NCBI GenBank assembly: GCA_910577365.1
Contig: CAJTMU010000003.1
Location: 1-64,000 of the forward strand
Direction: 5' to 3'
DNA: 64,000 nucleotides
Origin: an uncultured Oscillospiraceae bacterium
GTDB lineage: Bacteria > Bacillota > Clostridia > Oscillospirales > Ruminococcaceae
Shown here: piece after piece, positions 52,148 to 61,554 of the stretch
Numbering within the stretch: the stretch's first letter is position 1
How the letters are laid out: each line of letters starts with the position of its first letter
Notes under the pieces: model-generated
Told to the model about the DNA's origin: nothing
Seen by the model: the letters and a program-made list of their open reading frames with translations, nothing else
Database searches by the model: none
Position numbers and translations under genes: made by a program

Positions 52148-52717
52148 ATGATACGAATAAAACAGGCGATAATAGTAGAGGGCAGGTACGACAAGATACG
52201 CCTGTCCTCACTTGTTGAAGCGATAATTATACCCACAAATGGTTTTGGACTGTATAAGGATAAGGAAACCGCCGAGCTTATAAAGACTTTGGCTAAAAAA
52301 ATGGGGATAATTATTCTTACCGACAGCGACAGCGCGGGTTTCCGGATACGCTCCCACCTAAGAAATATTGTGAAAGAGGGAGAGGTTATCAACTGCTATA
52401 TCCCAGACGTTTATGGAAAGGAGCGCCGCAAGGACTCCCCCTCTAAGGAGGGCAAGCTGGGTGTGGAGGGTATGACGAGCGAAGCGCTTTTAGAGGCGTT
52501 CAGCAGGGCGGGTGTGCTTGCTGATGATGTTCCCAAAAGAGAAAAACTCATTACAAAAGCTGACCTGATGGAGCTGGGATATATCGGAGCGGAAAATTCC
52601 GCCGAACGCAGGCGTGAGCTTCAGCGCCGTCTGGGGCTGCCTGGGCGTCTGAGCGCCAATATGCTGCTGGAACTGCTGAATGTCAGTTATAACTGCGTGG
52701 ATCTTAAGGAGCTTTAG
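52148..52717 (+). CDS. rnmV: Ribonuclease M5
   Basis: Toprim nuclease that matures 5S rRNA in low-GC Gram-positives. It has 189 residues. The Toprim core AIIVEGRYDKIRL carries the catalytic Glu, followed by IIILTDSDSAGFRIR (DxD motif). The C-terminal DUF4093 part has VEGMTSEALLEAF and KADLMELGYIG. It starts four bases after holA. The 5S genes are not in the window. Confidence 0.93.
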   Translation: MIRIKQAIIVEGRYDKIRLSSLVEAIIIPTNGFGLYKDKETAELIKTLAKKMGIIILTDSDSAGFRIRSHLRNIVKEGEVINCYIPDVYGKERRKDSPSKEGKLGVEGMTSEALLEAFSRAGVLADDVPKREKLITKADLMELGYIGAENSAERRRELQRRLGLPGRLSANMLLELLNVSYNCVDLKEL

Positions 52718-52772
52718 CGGCTATTGTTAATTTAATATTTGATTTCAAATCTTTATGAAAGGATTATTCCAT

Positions 52773-54203
52773 ATGGTTTTTTCCAGCCTTACTTTTCTGT
52801 TCGCGTTTCTGCCCATTGTTTTCATAATATATTATGCCGTTCCCCAAAAGGCAAAGAACGTTGTAATACTTGTGAGCGGACTGCTGTTTTACGCGTGGGG
52901 TGAGCCGATATACGTTCTGGCGATGATATTGTCGACGTTTATCGACTACACGGCGGGCAGAATAATCGACAAATACGACGACAAGCCTAAAATCAGGACA
53001 ATATGCCTTATTGTATCGCTGGTGATGAATATCGGGCTGCTTGGTACATTCAAATATCTTGGATTCCTTATAAATTCTGTAAACGGTTGGTTCGGGCTGT
53101 CGATACCGAATCCGAATCTGCCGCTGCCGATAGGCATCAGCTTTTTCACGTTCCAGTCCATGAGCTACACCATAGACCTTTACCGCCGCAACATAAAGGT
53201 TCAGAAAAGCGCGGTTAACTTTATAGCGTTCGTTACGCTGTTCCCGCAGATAGTTGCGGGTCCGATAGTGCGCTATGAGGACGTGCAAAACGAGCTGGAC
53301 AACCGCAGCATTACCGAAAAAATGCTTGGCGACGGAATAAGCCGCTTTATAACAGGTCTTGGCAAAAAGGTGCTGATAGCGAACAATATCGGAATGCTCT
53401 GGACGCAGGTCAAGGGCATGGATTACGGAGAGCTTTCAGCTGTGACCGCGTGGCTGGGAATACTTGCTTTTACGTTCCAGATATATTTTGATTTCAGCGG
53501 CTATTCCGATATGGCAATAGGGCTGGGAAAAATGATGGGCTTCAATTTCCCCGAGAATTTCAATTACCCATATATGTCGCATAGTATTTCGGAATTCTGG
53601 CGGCGCTGGCACATGACCCTCGGAGCATGGTTCAAAAGCTATATTTATATTCCCCTTGGCCGCAACCGCAAGGGACTTCCGCGCACCATAGTAAACCTGC
53701 TGATAGTGTGGGCGATAACAGGAATTTGGCATGGCGCGAGCTGGAATTTTATGCTGTGGGGCGTTTATTTCGGTGTGCTTATCATTCTGGAGCGCCTGTT
53801 TATGGGGAAGGTGCTGGAAAAGATACCGTCGTTTTTCAGCTGGCTTTATACCTTTGTTCTGGTTGTGTTCGGCTGGGTAATGTTTGAGGCGGTTGACACA
53901 AGCATAGTCAATGTCGGTGAGATGTTCGGACAGGTTTTTTCCTATATCGGTGCAATGTTCGGCGCAAATGGTATGGTTATGGACAATACCGCGTCTTTCG
54001 CGATAGTAAATTACGGCGTGATGTTTGCGATTTGTATACTCGGTTCGTCGGATATGTTGAAAAACGCGGCGGATTATATACGGAAAAAAGCCCCCGAGTG
54101 GATACAGTACGGCTTTCCCGTTGCCCAGACCGCAGTGATGCTTGCAAGCGTGGCTTATATTACAACGTCAAGCTATAATCCGTTTCTTTATTTTAATTTT
54201 TAA
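52773..54203 (+). CDS. MBOAT-family O-acyltransferase (AlgI/DltB-like)
   Basis: A 476-residue polytopic membrane protein that moves acyl groups to surface sugars. VFSSLTFLFAFLPIVFIIYY is the typical AlgI-like start. WRRWHMTLGAWFKSYIYIPLGRNRKG is the MBOAT centre. GIWHGASWNFMLWG holds the catalytic His. The start at 52773 is preferred, with AAAGGATT upstream; the ATG at 52755 overlaps it. The DHHW protein downstream is the usual AlgJ/AlgX-like partner, so the pair probably acetylates a cell-wall or exopolysaccharide. Confidence 0.94.
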   Translation: MVFSSLTFLFAFLPIVFIIYYAVPQKAKNVVILVSGLLFYAWGEPIYVLAMILSTFIDYTAGRIIDKYDDKPKIRTICLIVSLVMNIGLLGTFKYLGFLINSVNGWFGLSIPNPNLPLPIGISFFTFQSMSYTIDLYRRNIKVQKSAVNFIAFVTLFPQIVAGPIVRYEDVQNELDNRSITEKMLGDGISRFITGLGKKVLIANNIGMLWTQVKGMDYGELSAVTAWLGILAFTFQIYFDFSGYSDMAIGLGKMMGFNFPENFNYPYMSHSISEFWRRWHMTLGAWFKSYIYIPLGRNRKGLPRTIVNLLIVWAITGIWHGASWNFMLWGVYFGVLIILERLFMGKVLEKIPSFFSWLYTFVLVVFGWVMFEAVDTSIVNVGEMFGQVFSYIGAMFGANGMVMDNTASFAIVNYGVMFAICILGSSDMLKNAADYIRKKAPEWIQYGFPVAQTAVMLASVAYITTSSYNPFLYFNF

Positions 54204-54258
54204 AAGGGCGGCTCTTAAAAATTGTACGTTTTAGGGTGCTGAAAGCATAGAGCGACCA

Positions 54259-54355
54259 ATCGTTCACGCAGGAAATCTTTCGCGTAGTCTGAGCGCGGTA
54301 AGCAGCGAAGCGTAGTGTTGCAGACCCAGAGGAGCGCAAGGTGCAAAAAAATTTC
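54259..54355 (+). repeat. Intergenic palindromic element, copy G1
   Basis: Left edge CGTTCACGCAGGAAATCTTTCGCG; GTCTG/CAGAC forms part of the inner stem, with AAGCAGCGAAGCGTAGTG in the loop; the right edge AAAAAAATTTC is short of the usual GCGG. First of a tandem pair in the 365-base gap between the MBOAT and DHHW genes. Confidence 0.6.
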
Positions 54356-54468
54356 AAACCAAAATCTCCGGCTTAAATTCACTCAAATTAAAGGTTTTTA
54401 CAATTTAAATGCGCGCAATAACCGGGCGGACAAAGGCTCAGAAAAAAAGCAACTGTCTGCCTGCGCAG

Positions 54469-54551
54469 GAAATTTTTCGCAAGAGCCTGACATGGTTCAT
54501 TCTGCTTTGCGGAATGAACCATGTCAGACGGGCTGCGGAAAATTTTTAATC
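54469..54551 (+). repeat. Intergenic palindromic element, copy G2, before the DHHW gene
   Basis: Edges TGCGCAGGAAATTTTTCGC and GCTGCGGAAAATTTTT form the outer stem. The inner hairpin is a perfect 16 bp (54487-54502 with 54512-54527) with loop TGCTTTGCG. It ends about 6 bases before AAGGAG of the DHHW gene. Edges are like copy E but the arms are a different sequence. Confidence 0.82.
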
Positions 54552-54568
54552 AAAATAAGGAGAAAAAG

Positions 54569-55783
54569 ATGAACTTCAAGATGACCCCGCAAAAGCTGAT
54601 GATAGCGCTGTTTTCAATAGTGCTGCTTGCCGTACCGATAGTTACGCTGGCACTGCCAAAGCAGGAGCGCAGCGAGAATGAGAACCGCACGCTCAAGGAA
54701 TTTCCAACGCTTGTGGATAAAAACAGATTGAACAAGGCGGAAAATTTTTCGGATTTGGTAAAATCGGTAAAGTGGAATTATATAACCGAGCGCAAAAACC
54801 CCAGCTATATGGACGATATTGAAACATATCTTTCCGACCATCTTGCGGGTCGGGAGTTGTGGGTTGTTGCCTCTAACAAATTGGAAAGGCTCTCGGGAAA
54901 ACAGGAGATAAACGAGGTTTTTACAGCCGACGATAAAATGATACAGGTGTTTAAGGATTACGACGAGGATACTGTTGAAAAGTCACTGGATGCTATCGAC
55001 GTATTCGCGGCGAAATTTCCCGATGTTCCCATGTATTTTATGCTCGCGCCAACATCTCAGGAAATATATTCTTCGCTTATGCCCTCCTATGGCGGGTATC
55101 TGAGCGAAAAGAGCTTTATAGAGAACTGCTACGCCGAAACAGAAAATCTTACTCCGATAGACTGCCTGAGTTTCCTTTCAGGTCACCGCGATGAGTATAT
55201 ATACTATCGCACCGATCACCACTGGACAAGTCTGGGTGCGTATTACGCCTATGCCTCCGCGGCGCGGCAGTTGGGGTACAGCGCGTACGGGCTGAATGCA
55301 TTCAACATCGAAACCGCGAGCAGCAGTTTCCGCGGTACGCTGTTTTCAAAAACGCTTGACAGCGGCATTACTCCCGACAGCATAGATTATTATCATCTTT
55401 CTTCAAATGAGCCGACAGTCAAGATGACGGTGTTTAACGGACAAGAGCAAACGGAGTACGACAGCCTTTATATAAGGGATTACTTGGCGGTAAAGGATAA
55501 GTACTCCAGCTTTACGGGCAGCAACTCCCCTCTTATCACCATAGAAACTGATGTGGATAACGGAAAAAGCCTGCTCATGATAAAGGACAGCTATGCGCAC
55601 AGCCTTGTTCCTTTCTTGTCAAAACATTACAGCAAAATTACTATGGTGGATATGAGATATATAAACGTCGGTCTGGATTATTTCGCAATAAATGTTAATG
55701 ATTATTCACAGGTGCTGGTTAGCTATAATGTTATTTCTTTCGCGGGAGATCAGAATCTCCCCAAGCTGCGGCTGACAAAATGA
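54569..55783 (+). CDS. DHHW-domain protein (AlgJ/AlgX-like)
   Basis: A 404-residue protein with one N-terminal membrane helix (about 8-30) and an extracellular SGNH-like domain. The motif TDHHWTSLGAYYAY gives the DHHW signature, and DSYAHSLVPFLSKHY supplies the late Ser/His region. Paired with an MBOAT protein such proteins acetylate polysaccharides. The ATG at 54569 follows AAGGAG; the frame upstream runs in repeat G2. It overlaps the RluA-type gene by four bases (ATGA). Confidence 0.88.
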   Translation: MNFKMTPQKLMIALFSIVLLAVPIVTLALPKQERSENENRTLKEFPTLVDKNRLNKAENFSDLVKSVKWNYITERKNPSYMDDIETYLSDHLAGRELWVVASNKLERLSGKQEINEVFTADDKMIQVFKDYDEDTVEKSLDAIDVFAAKFPDVPMYFMLAPTSQEIYSSLMPSYGGYLSEKSFIENCYAETENLTPIDCLSFLSGHRDEYIYYRTDHHWTSLGAYYAYASAARQLGYSAYGLNAFNIETASSSFRGTLFSKTLDSGITPDSIDYYHLSSNEPTVKMTVFNGQEQTEYDSLYIRDYLAVKDKYSSFTGSNSPLITIETDVDNGKSLLMIKDSYAHSLVPFLSKHYSKITMVDMRYINVGLDYFAINVNDYSQVLVSYNVISFAGDQNLPKLRLTK

Positions 55784-56616
55784 GAGAGCTTTTATTGACT
55801 GCGGAGCAAACCGATGATGGCATTACTGCGCTGGATTTTCTGAAAGCGCGCGGATTTTCCCGCCGAATGATTACCGCCCTTAAGCGAAGCGGCGGTCTTA
55901 CCCGCTGCGGAGAAATACTCCGCAGCGTTGACATAGTACGCGCCGGTGATGTGATACACGTGGTTCAGGTGGATTCGGGAGGAGTAGTGCCGAATAGCAG
56001 CATTCAGGTGGAAATATCCTATGAGGATGAGGATCTGGTCATCTACAATAAGCCGCCATTTCTCGCTGTTCACCCATCTGTAAGGCACTATGACGATACG
56101 CTGGCAAACGCCTTTGCGGCAAGGTTTCCCGACACCCCGTTCCGACCGATAAACCGCCTTGACCGCGACACCTCCGGGCTATGCGTCTGTGCCAGAAACA
56201 GGTTCGCAGCAGCAGGTCTGGCGTGTCTTAAAAAGGTATACTTCGCGGTTGTTAATGGCGAACTTTGCAGCGGGGGAACCATTAACCTGCCGATAGGCAG
56301 AGAGTGTGAAAGCATTATAAAACGCTGCGTAAGCCCCAATGGAAAGCCAGCCGTAACGCGTTTTGAACCGATGGAGAGCGTAAACGGAAGAACACTGCTG
56401 AAAATTCGCCTTGAAACAGGGCGGACACACCAGATACGAGTGCATATGTCGCATATTGGATATCCGTTATGTGGAGACAGGCTCTACGGCGGAGATACAA
56501 GTATCGATCGTCAGGCGCTGCACTGCGGCGAGGTGGAATTTATACACCCGGTAACGGGGGAGCGAATACAAGCTTTTGCTCCGTTTCCGGAGGATTTTTG
56601 CTCTCTGCTGAGTTAA
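55780..56616 (+). CDS. RluA-family pseudouridine synthase
   Basis: Isomerises uridine in rRNA or tRNA. It has 278 residues: an S4-like N-terminus (about 10-65), then the catalytic domain with VIYNKPPFLAVHPS, NRLDRDTSGLCVCAR (catalytic Asp) and LETGRTHQIRVHMSHIGYPLCGDRLYGG. Start overlaps the upstream stop (ATGA), so translation is coupled. The precise site modified (RluD-, RluC- or YjbO-type) cannot be told. Confidence 0.93.
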   Translation: MRELLLTAEQTDDGITALDFLKARGFSRRMITALKRSGGLTRCGEILRSVDIVRAGDVIHVVQVDSGGVVPNSSIQVEISYEDEDLVIYNKPPFLAVHPSVRHYDDTLANAFAARFPDTPFRPINRLDRDTSGLCVCARNRFAAAGLACLKKVYFAVVNGELCSGGTINLPIGRECESIIKRCVSPNGKPAVTRFEPMESVNGRTLLKIRLETGRTHQIRVHMSHIGYPLCGDRLYGGDTSIDRQALHCGEVEFIHPVTGERIQAFAPFPEDFCSLLS

Positions 56617-56640
56617 AGGTTTGAAATGAAAGGAACGTTT

Positions 56641-57291
56641 ATGATCAAATGCTTAAAAAGAATATTTATTCCCGCTGCTGTGGGAATTGTCATTTTTGCA
56701 GGCTGCTCCGCCAACATTGGTGTCCGTGTGGAAAAAAACGCGGCGATAATTGACTCCGCCGGACTTCGGCTTGATGTGCCTGAGAGCTGGAGCATTACGA
56801 CGGGAAAGGATATTTACGAAGAAATATATCCGCAGTACTCAGATGGCTTTGACAGCGCTAAGGAGTTAAGAAAAGCTTTTGAAGATGCGGGGGAGGAATA
56901 CATAGTATATGCGACGTCTGCGGACAGCTCTGCGGTTTTGCTGGTAACGGCACAGGATACGACTTCCGAAACGGGAGAGAGTCCAACACTTGAAAAGCTG
57001 GCGCGCTCTCTTCACGACGGTACGCTTTTCGATTATCAGGCGAGCGGTTACCGGACAGGCTCGAACAGCGTTTTTGAGCCGACCGAGATAGCGGGGCGAG
57101 AGGGAGTGTTATCCTTCTTTGAGCTTTACACTCCGCAGGAAGATACAAATGAAACGTCCGAGCCTCGTTTTGAGATGGCTCAGGAGCTGTTTATGTTTGA
57201 AAACGGAGAGGAAATTTGGTCGATACAGCTTATCTTTTCGGACAAGGAAAGCGGGTTAAGGTTGAACGTGATACTATCAGAAAGCGATTAA
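56641..57291 (+). CDS. Putative lipoprotein
   Basis: A 216-residue lipoprotein with signal and lipobox IFAGC (Cys about residue 22). The mature part is a single mixed alpha/beta domain (LDVPESWSITTG, ELFMFENGEEIWSIQLIF), like PsbP/Mog1-type folds in Firmicute lipoproteins, but the likeness is by pattern. The ATG at 56641 is preferred; the earlier in-frame ATG overlaps GAAAGGA. It follows the RluA gene by 24 bases. Confidence 0.72.
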   Translation: MIKCLKRIFIPAAVGIVIFAGCSANIGVRVEKNAAIIDSAGLRLDVPESWSITTGKDIYEEIYPQYSDGFDSAKELRKAFEDAGEEYIVYATSADSSAVLLVTAQDTTSETGESPTLEKLARSLHDGTLFDYQASGYRTGSNSVFEPTEIAGREGVLSFFELYTPQEDTNETSEPRFEMAQELFMFENGEEIWSIQLIFSDKESGLRLNVILSESD

Positions 57292-57722
57292 TTATTTTGC
57301 AAAAAACATATGAGCGAGGTAATGACTTTGCGAGAAAACTCAAATAGCGCCAAAGCGCTATTCAGCGTTCATGTAGTTTGATTAAATTTTTTTGCGGCTA
57401 TGTTCCAGATTCACGCAAAAACAAAGCGAACCAATCTATTTGTTAAAGAATAAAATGCTCTAAAGTGTTCTTCATAAATGAAAACAAAGTAATTTAGTAC
57501 AATTTCGCTGAATGCGTGGTGTCTTTAAGGAAAAAGCGCAGGATACTATCCGTAATCCGAGCATTTTTTACACATCAGGCATACATAGTTAGTAGAAATT
57601 TTACATTGCGTTTTTTAAATAGACCATAGTCATAGTGTACAAGAGATTTCTGTGATAATTAGCAGATGTGCCCAAAAATATCAAAAAAAACTGTTTAATA
57701 TTTAGAAAATGGATAATATCTC
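57292..57722. other. AT-rich intergenic region without a gene
   Basis: About 430 bases with no frame having a ribosome binding site, no clear hairpin and no member of the palindromic family. It separates the lipoprotein gene from the PilZ promoter. Confidence 0.55.
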
Positions 57723-57751
57723 TTGATTTCTGTTTTCAAATATTGTATAAT
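57723..57751 (+). promoter_or_regulatory. Promoter of the PilZ-GGDEF unit
   Basis: TTGATT (57723-57728), 17-bp spacer, perfect TATAAT (57746-57751), about 100 bases before the PilZ start. Confidence 0.75.
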
Positions 57752-57848
57752 GTAAATATGACTATTCTGCCATAAAATGCGCCAAATGACGGATAAGCCA
57801 AATTCCGCATAAGGTGTGATATATTATATATAAAGGGTTGAGTGCAGT

Positions 57849-58526
57849 TTGTTATTCAGTAATAAGATAATTAAAATTGAGGTACTGGACAAAAACGGCA
57901 CGGTTGTCGTTACCTCTGAAAAGGGATTTGTTTTTCCGAAAAATCTCGACACTGATGAGGACAGTATTTTAATTATAAAGGGAAAAAATCTGACGGAGTT
58001 TGAGAGGAATGAGAGGGTTTTTGTGATTGTTTCCACAAAATCCGGGGACAGGATACGATATAACGGCTGCGTTACGGTATCAATGGATACGCAGCTTAAT
58101 ATAAAAGTATTCACCTTTGACGATACCAAAGTCCTCCAAGAAAGACGGCGATATTTTAAAATCCGTGTTGAGGAGCGGGGAAGAGCACTTTTCTTCGTAA
58201 GAGGCGAGGAAACTGTGCGCTTTGACGTTCCCGAGTTTGTTGACATTCAAGATATCAATATCGGCGGGATATTTATGTCCAGCGAATATCGGTTTGAAGA
58301 AGATGACGCGGTGTGCGTGGAAATAGATCTTTTTACAGACTACCGCCTTAACGCCATGGCTCATATTTTGCGTGTGCAACGTGACAATGACGGAAACGTT
58401 ATTGGCTACGGCTGTGAATTTATCGGACTTACCGCATCTCAAGAGGATTATATCGGAAAGTATATTTACAATGTACAGTCCTCGATGCGGCAAAAGGATA
58501 TTGTAGCCAACGATATGGATGATTGA
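57849..58526 (+). CDS. PilZ-domain c-di-GMP receptor, YcgR/DgrA-like
   Basis: A 225-residue cytoplasmic protein. Residues 1-95 are a beta-rich YcgR-type N-terminus. Residues about 98-215 are a PilZ domain with the arginine motif QERRRYFKIRV and the second motif DINIGGIFM (D/N-x-S/N-x-x-G), which bind c-di-GMP. In related proteins it acts on motility or secretion partners. The start is TTG (57849); AAAGGG lies eleven bases upstream, a loose spacing. It is transcribed with the GGDEF gene 45 bases downstream. Confidence 0.9.
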   Translation: MLFSNKIIKIEVLDKNGTVVVTSEKGFVFPKNLDTDEDSILIIKGKNLTEFERNERVFVIVSTKSGDRIRYNGCVTVSMDTQLNIKVFTFDDTKVLQERRRYFKIRVEERGRALFFVRGEETVRFDVPEFVDIQDINIGGIFMSSEYRFEEDDAVCVEIDLFTDYRLNAMAHILRVQRDNDGNVIGYGCEFIGLTASQEDYIGKYIYNVQSSMRQKDIVANDMDD

Positions 58527-58571
58527 TAAATATTTCTATGGAGTGATTTTTTATTCGGGGGGATAATGGTA

Positions 58572-60611
58572 ATGGGCAACGCAAAATTGAAGTTCTCTTT
58601 AACGCTGATACTGTTAGTTTTTGCGATAGTTCCTGCTCTCGTTGTGGGAGCGGTGGGGACGTTTTCAATAATCAGTTATGAGAAAAGCGCTAAGATCGAC
58701 ACACTGAAAACAGTGTCGCTGTCAAAGTCATCGGCGATTGATCAGATATTTACAGATTATATATCTATCACAAGTACGCTTTCAAAGCTGCAGCCTGTCA
58801 TTGAAACGGCAAGCGAAGGCGGCGAGGCGGCTGATGATATTCTTGACTCGTTTGACGCGGCGGATAAGGATATTATAGATATCCTTATTATAGGTTCAAC
58901 CGGTAATATTCTTGCCTCGGGTACAGGTTCCATGAACGGCAGCTTCGAGCATTTTAATGCCGACGGCGCGATGCCGACGGTTTCCGCGTTAAAATCATGG
59001 GAAAGCTATAAAACTGATGCTTTTTTCGTATCAAAGCCGATATACGCCGATCCGGACACCAAAACGGGCGGTGAGCTTGGTTACGTATGCGCTGTCATTT
59101 CGGTTGCGCCTGAAAGCAGCATAGGTCAGGCAATATCAGGTACATATCTTGGGAACGCGCACTATGTTCTTCTTGATGAGGAAGGCAACGCGGTAAATTT
59201 TTCCGGAGACGGGGCAGTTACCCGTGACGGCTCATTTGGAAGCACAAAAGACGAGATTTTTGCCAATACCGGCAACGTTTCCGATATTAACGGCTATGAT
59301 TCCATGTACACGGCGGGAATGGGCAGATATGAATATTCTGCGGGAATCATCCCAAATGTTACATCATGGCGGTGGGTTGGTATTGCGGACAACAGCAATT
59401 TCGGCGGCTTTGCAGCATCAACAAACCTTATAGGCTGGGGAGTTATCGCGGCTGTCTGCATCATCATTTCTATTATAGCAATGGTGATCATCGCTAAGTT
59501 TGTTGGTAAAATGCATGATATGCTTAAGACAATGAGTGCGATTGGCAGCGACGAGGGCGGAACGGAAATCCGTTTTGACGTCAAAAAGGGCAGGAGTGAG
59601 CTGGACGATATCCAGCGCTCTTTCAACGATTTGCTTGATGAAATATACCTCAGTGAGGAACGTCACCGCACTATTGCGGAGTTGTCCGACAATATGTTGT
59701 TTGAGTGGGATTTCCACAAGGAATTTATGTATGTTTCGCCTAATACACTTGCGAAATTCAGCCTGAGACCTTCGGATTCCACACTGTCAAACGGAAAGTT
59801 TATTGATTCCCTTATGAATCAGGATGATGCGGATCGCTATAAGCGTGATATAAACGGCTTGCTTAAAAACAAAAACAGCTTCAGTGCTGAGTATCAGCTT
59901 ACAACTGTTCACGGCACGGTAATCTGGGTGCTTCTTCGTGCGGTGTGCATAACCGACAGACTTGGTGAGCCGCTTAGAGTCATCGGAGTTATGACCGATA
60001 TCGACAACGAGAAGAAGCTGGAACTTCAGCTCTCCGAGCGTGCAAGCTATGATTTCCTGTCGCAGCTGTTTAACCGTAATACATTTATCAGAACCTTTAT
60101 TTCCGAGCTTGAGAGGCGCGGTCAGAATAAGGTGGGCGTAATGTTCCTTGATGTGGACGACTTTAAGTTCATTAACGACAGATACGGGCACTCTGTCGGT
60201 GACGAGGTTATTCGCTTTGTAGCGGACACTATCCGCACCAAGGTCGATGGCAGAGGCGGTTTTGCGGGTCGTTTCGGCGGTGATGAGTTTGTATTGTGCT
60301 ATACGAACCAAGAGGATATAGCAAATCTTGAAAATATCGCGATGGATATTATTGACCAGCTGAATAACGGTTACACTACCTCCGACGGTATGCTGATAAA
60401 CGTTAAGATATCCATAGGCATAGCTTTCTGTCCCGAACATTCCGATGATGCAAACGTGATGTTGTCTTATGCGGATACTGCGATGTACTTTGTAAAGAAA
60501 AACGGCAAGATGAATTATCACGTTTATATGCCGGAGGATAGCGCAAGCGGTGAGTATGTCGACCCTGAGGGCTATTACAGTAACGGAATACCCGAAGAAA
60601 CAGAGCAGTAA
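58572..60611 (+). CDS. Membrane diguanylate cyclase: Cache, PAS, GGDEF
   Basis: Makes c-di-GMP from two GTP. About 679 residues: membrane helix (about 8-30), extracellular dCache-like sensor (about 31-280), second helix (about 281-305), HAMP-like segment, PAS domain (about 360-485), GGDEF domain (about 487-650). The active site reads RFGGDEF near residue 567. The RxxD inhibitory site five residues before is not present (GRGGFAG), so product inhibition may be missing. Two ATGs lie close; 58572 fits the GGGGGG site better. The upstream PilZ gene is in the same unit. Confidence 0.93.
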   Translation: MGNAKLKFSLTLILLVFAIVPALVVGAVGTFSIISYEKSAKIDTLKTVSLSKSSAIDQIFTDYISITSTLSKLQPVIETASEGGEAADDILDSFDAADKDIIDILIIGSTGNILASGTGSMNGSFEHFNADGAMPTVSALKSWESYKTDAFFVSKPIYADPDTKTGGELGYVCAVISVAPESSIGQAISGTYLGNAHYVLLDEEGNAVNFSGDGAVTRDGSFGSTKDEIFANTGNVSDINGYDSMYTAGMGRYEYSAGIIPNVTSWRWVGIADNSNFGGFAASTNLIGWGVIAAVCIIISIIAMVIIAKFVGKMHDMLKTMSAIGSDEGGTEIRFDVKKGRSELDDIQRSFNDLLDEIYLSEERHRTIAELSDNMLFEWDFHKEFMYVSPNTLAKFSLRPSDSTLSNGKFIDSLMNQDDADRYKRDINGLLKNKNSFSAEYQLTTVHGTVIWVLLRAVCITDRLGEPLRVIGVMTDIDNEKKLELQLSERASYDFLSQLFNRNTFIRTFISELERRGQNKVGVMFLDVDDFKFINDRYGHSVGDEVIRFVADTIRTKVDGRGGFAGRFGGDEFVLCYTNQEDIANLENIAMDIIDQLNNGYTTSDGMLINVKISIGIAFCPEHSDDANVMLSYADTAMYFVKKNGKMNYHVYMPEDSASGEYVDPEGYYSNGIPEETEQ

Positions 60612-60724
60612 GCTGCCTGCTGCATTACGCTTATTTTCGACATTGAAATGTATAAAATTTGAGCCGAAGCACTGATATATGCGGTTTTGTTTACATTTCT
60701 CTCAAAGATCGGTATTAAATATGT

Positions 60725-60756
60725 CAGGGGCGTACAAATAGATTTGTGCGCCCCTG
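60725..60756 (+). terminator. Hairpin between the GGDEF and ParA genes
   Basis: A 15-bp stem with one G-U pair (60725-60739 with 60742-60756, CAGGGGCGTACAAAT) and a 2-nt loop, followed by TGTTATGG without a real T tract. It may be a partial terminator or a processing site about 20 bases before the parA-like gene. Confidence 0.55.
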
Positions 60757-60774
60757 TGTTATGGAGGAATTATT

Positions 60775-61554
60775 TTGGCGAGGATAATTGCTGTAACAAA
60801 TCAGAAGGGCGGAGTAGGCAAGACTACAACATGCAGTGCCATTTGCGGGGGGCTGACCCAGTTGGGATATCGTGTGCTGGCGGCAGATCTTGACCCGCAG
60901 GGTAATCTGAGCTTCAGCCTTGGCGTTGAAGCAGATGACAGCTATACGATTTATGATGTGCTGAAAGGGAACTGCGAGCTTACGGATGCCGTTCAGCAGG
61001 GTGAAGTGTGCGATGTTGTGCCGTCTAACATACTGTTGTCGGGTCTGGAGTTGGAGATGACGGGTGTGGGGCGTGAGTATGTACTCAGTGAGCAGCTCAG
61101 CACAGTAAAGGATAACTACGACTTTATAATTCTGGACACGCCTCCCGCGCTGTCGGTGCTTACGATAAACGCATATACAGCTTCCGATGAGCTTGTGATA
61201 CCCATGCTTTGTGAGATACTGTCGCTTCAGGGTATAGCACAGCTTAAGCAGACTATATTTGCGGTGCAGCGCTATTACAATAAGTCCCTTAAGGTTTCCG
61301 GCATATTACTGAACAAATACAATTCCCACTATATGCTTACCCGTGAGGTGGAGGAGCTTGCCGCGCTGATAGCGGAGCAGCTTGACAGCCGCATCTTCAA
61401 AACAAGGATAAGCGCCAGCGTTGCGATAGCCGAAGCTCCGGCGCACGGAGAGAGCATAATGTCTTACTCGCCTAAATCAAAATCGGCAAAGGAATATATG
61501 GATTTTATAAAGGAACTTATCGGTCCTGTCGGTAAGCGCAAAAAACAGTCATGA
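60775..61554 (+). CDS. ParA/Soj-family ATPase
   Basis: A 259-residue deviant Walker ATPase. The P-loop KGGVGKTT is at residues 11-18, with the deviant lysine. LDPQGNLSFSLG, FIILDTPPALSVLTINAY and LNKYNSHY are further ParA motifs. There is no N-terminal DNA-binding domain, so it is the Soj-like or orphan type. The start is TTG (60775), with GGAGGA six bases upstream. Its stop overlaps the start of the ComFB-domain gene (ATGA), and no parB-like gene is present. Confidence 0.9.
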   Translation: MARIIAVTNQKGGVGKTTTCSAICGGLTQLGYRVLAADLDPQGNLSFSLGVEADDSYTIYDVLKGNCELTDAVQQGEVCDVVPSNILLSGLELEMTGVGREYVLSEQLSTVKDNYDFIILDTPPALSVLTINAYTASDELVIPMLCEILSLQGIAQLKQTIFAVQRYYNKSLKVSGILLNKYNSHYMLTREVEELAALIAEQLDSRIFKTRISASVAIAEAPAHGESIMSYSPKSKSAKEYMDFIKELIGPVGKRKKQS

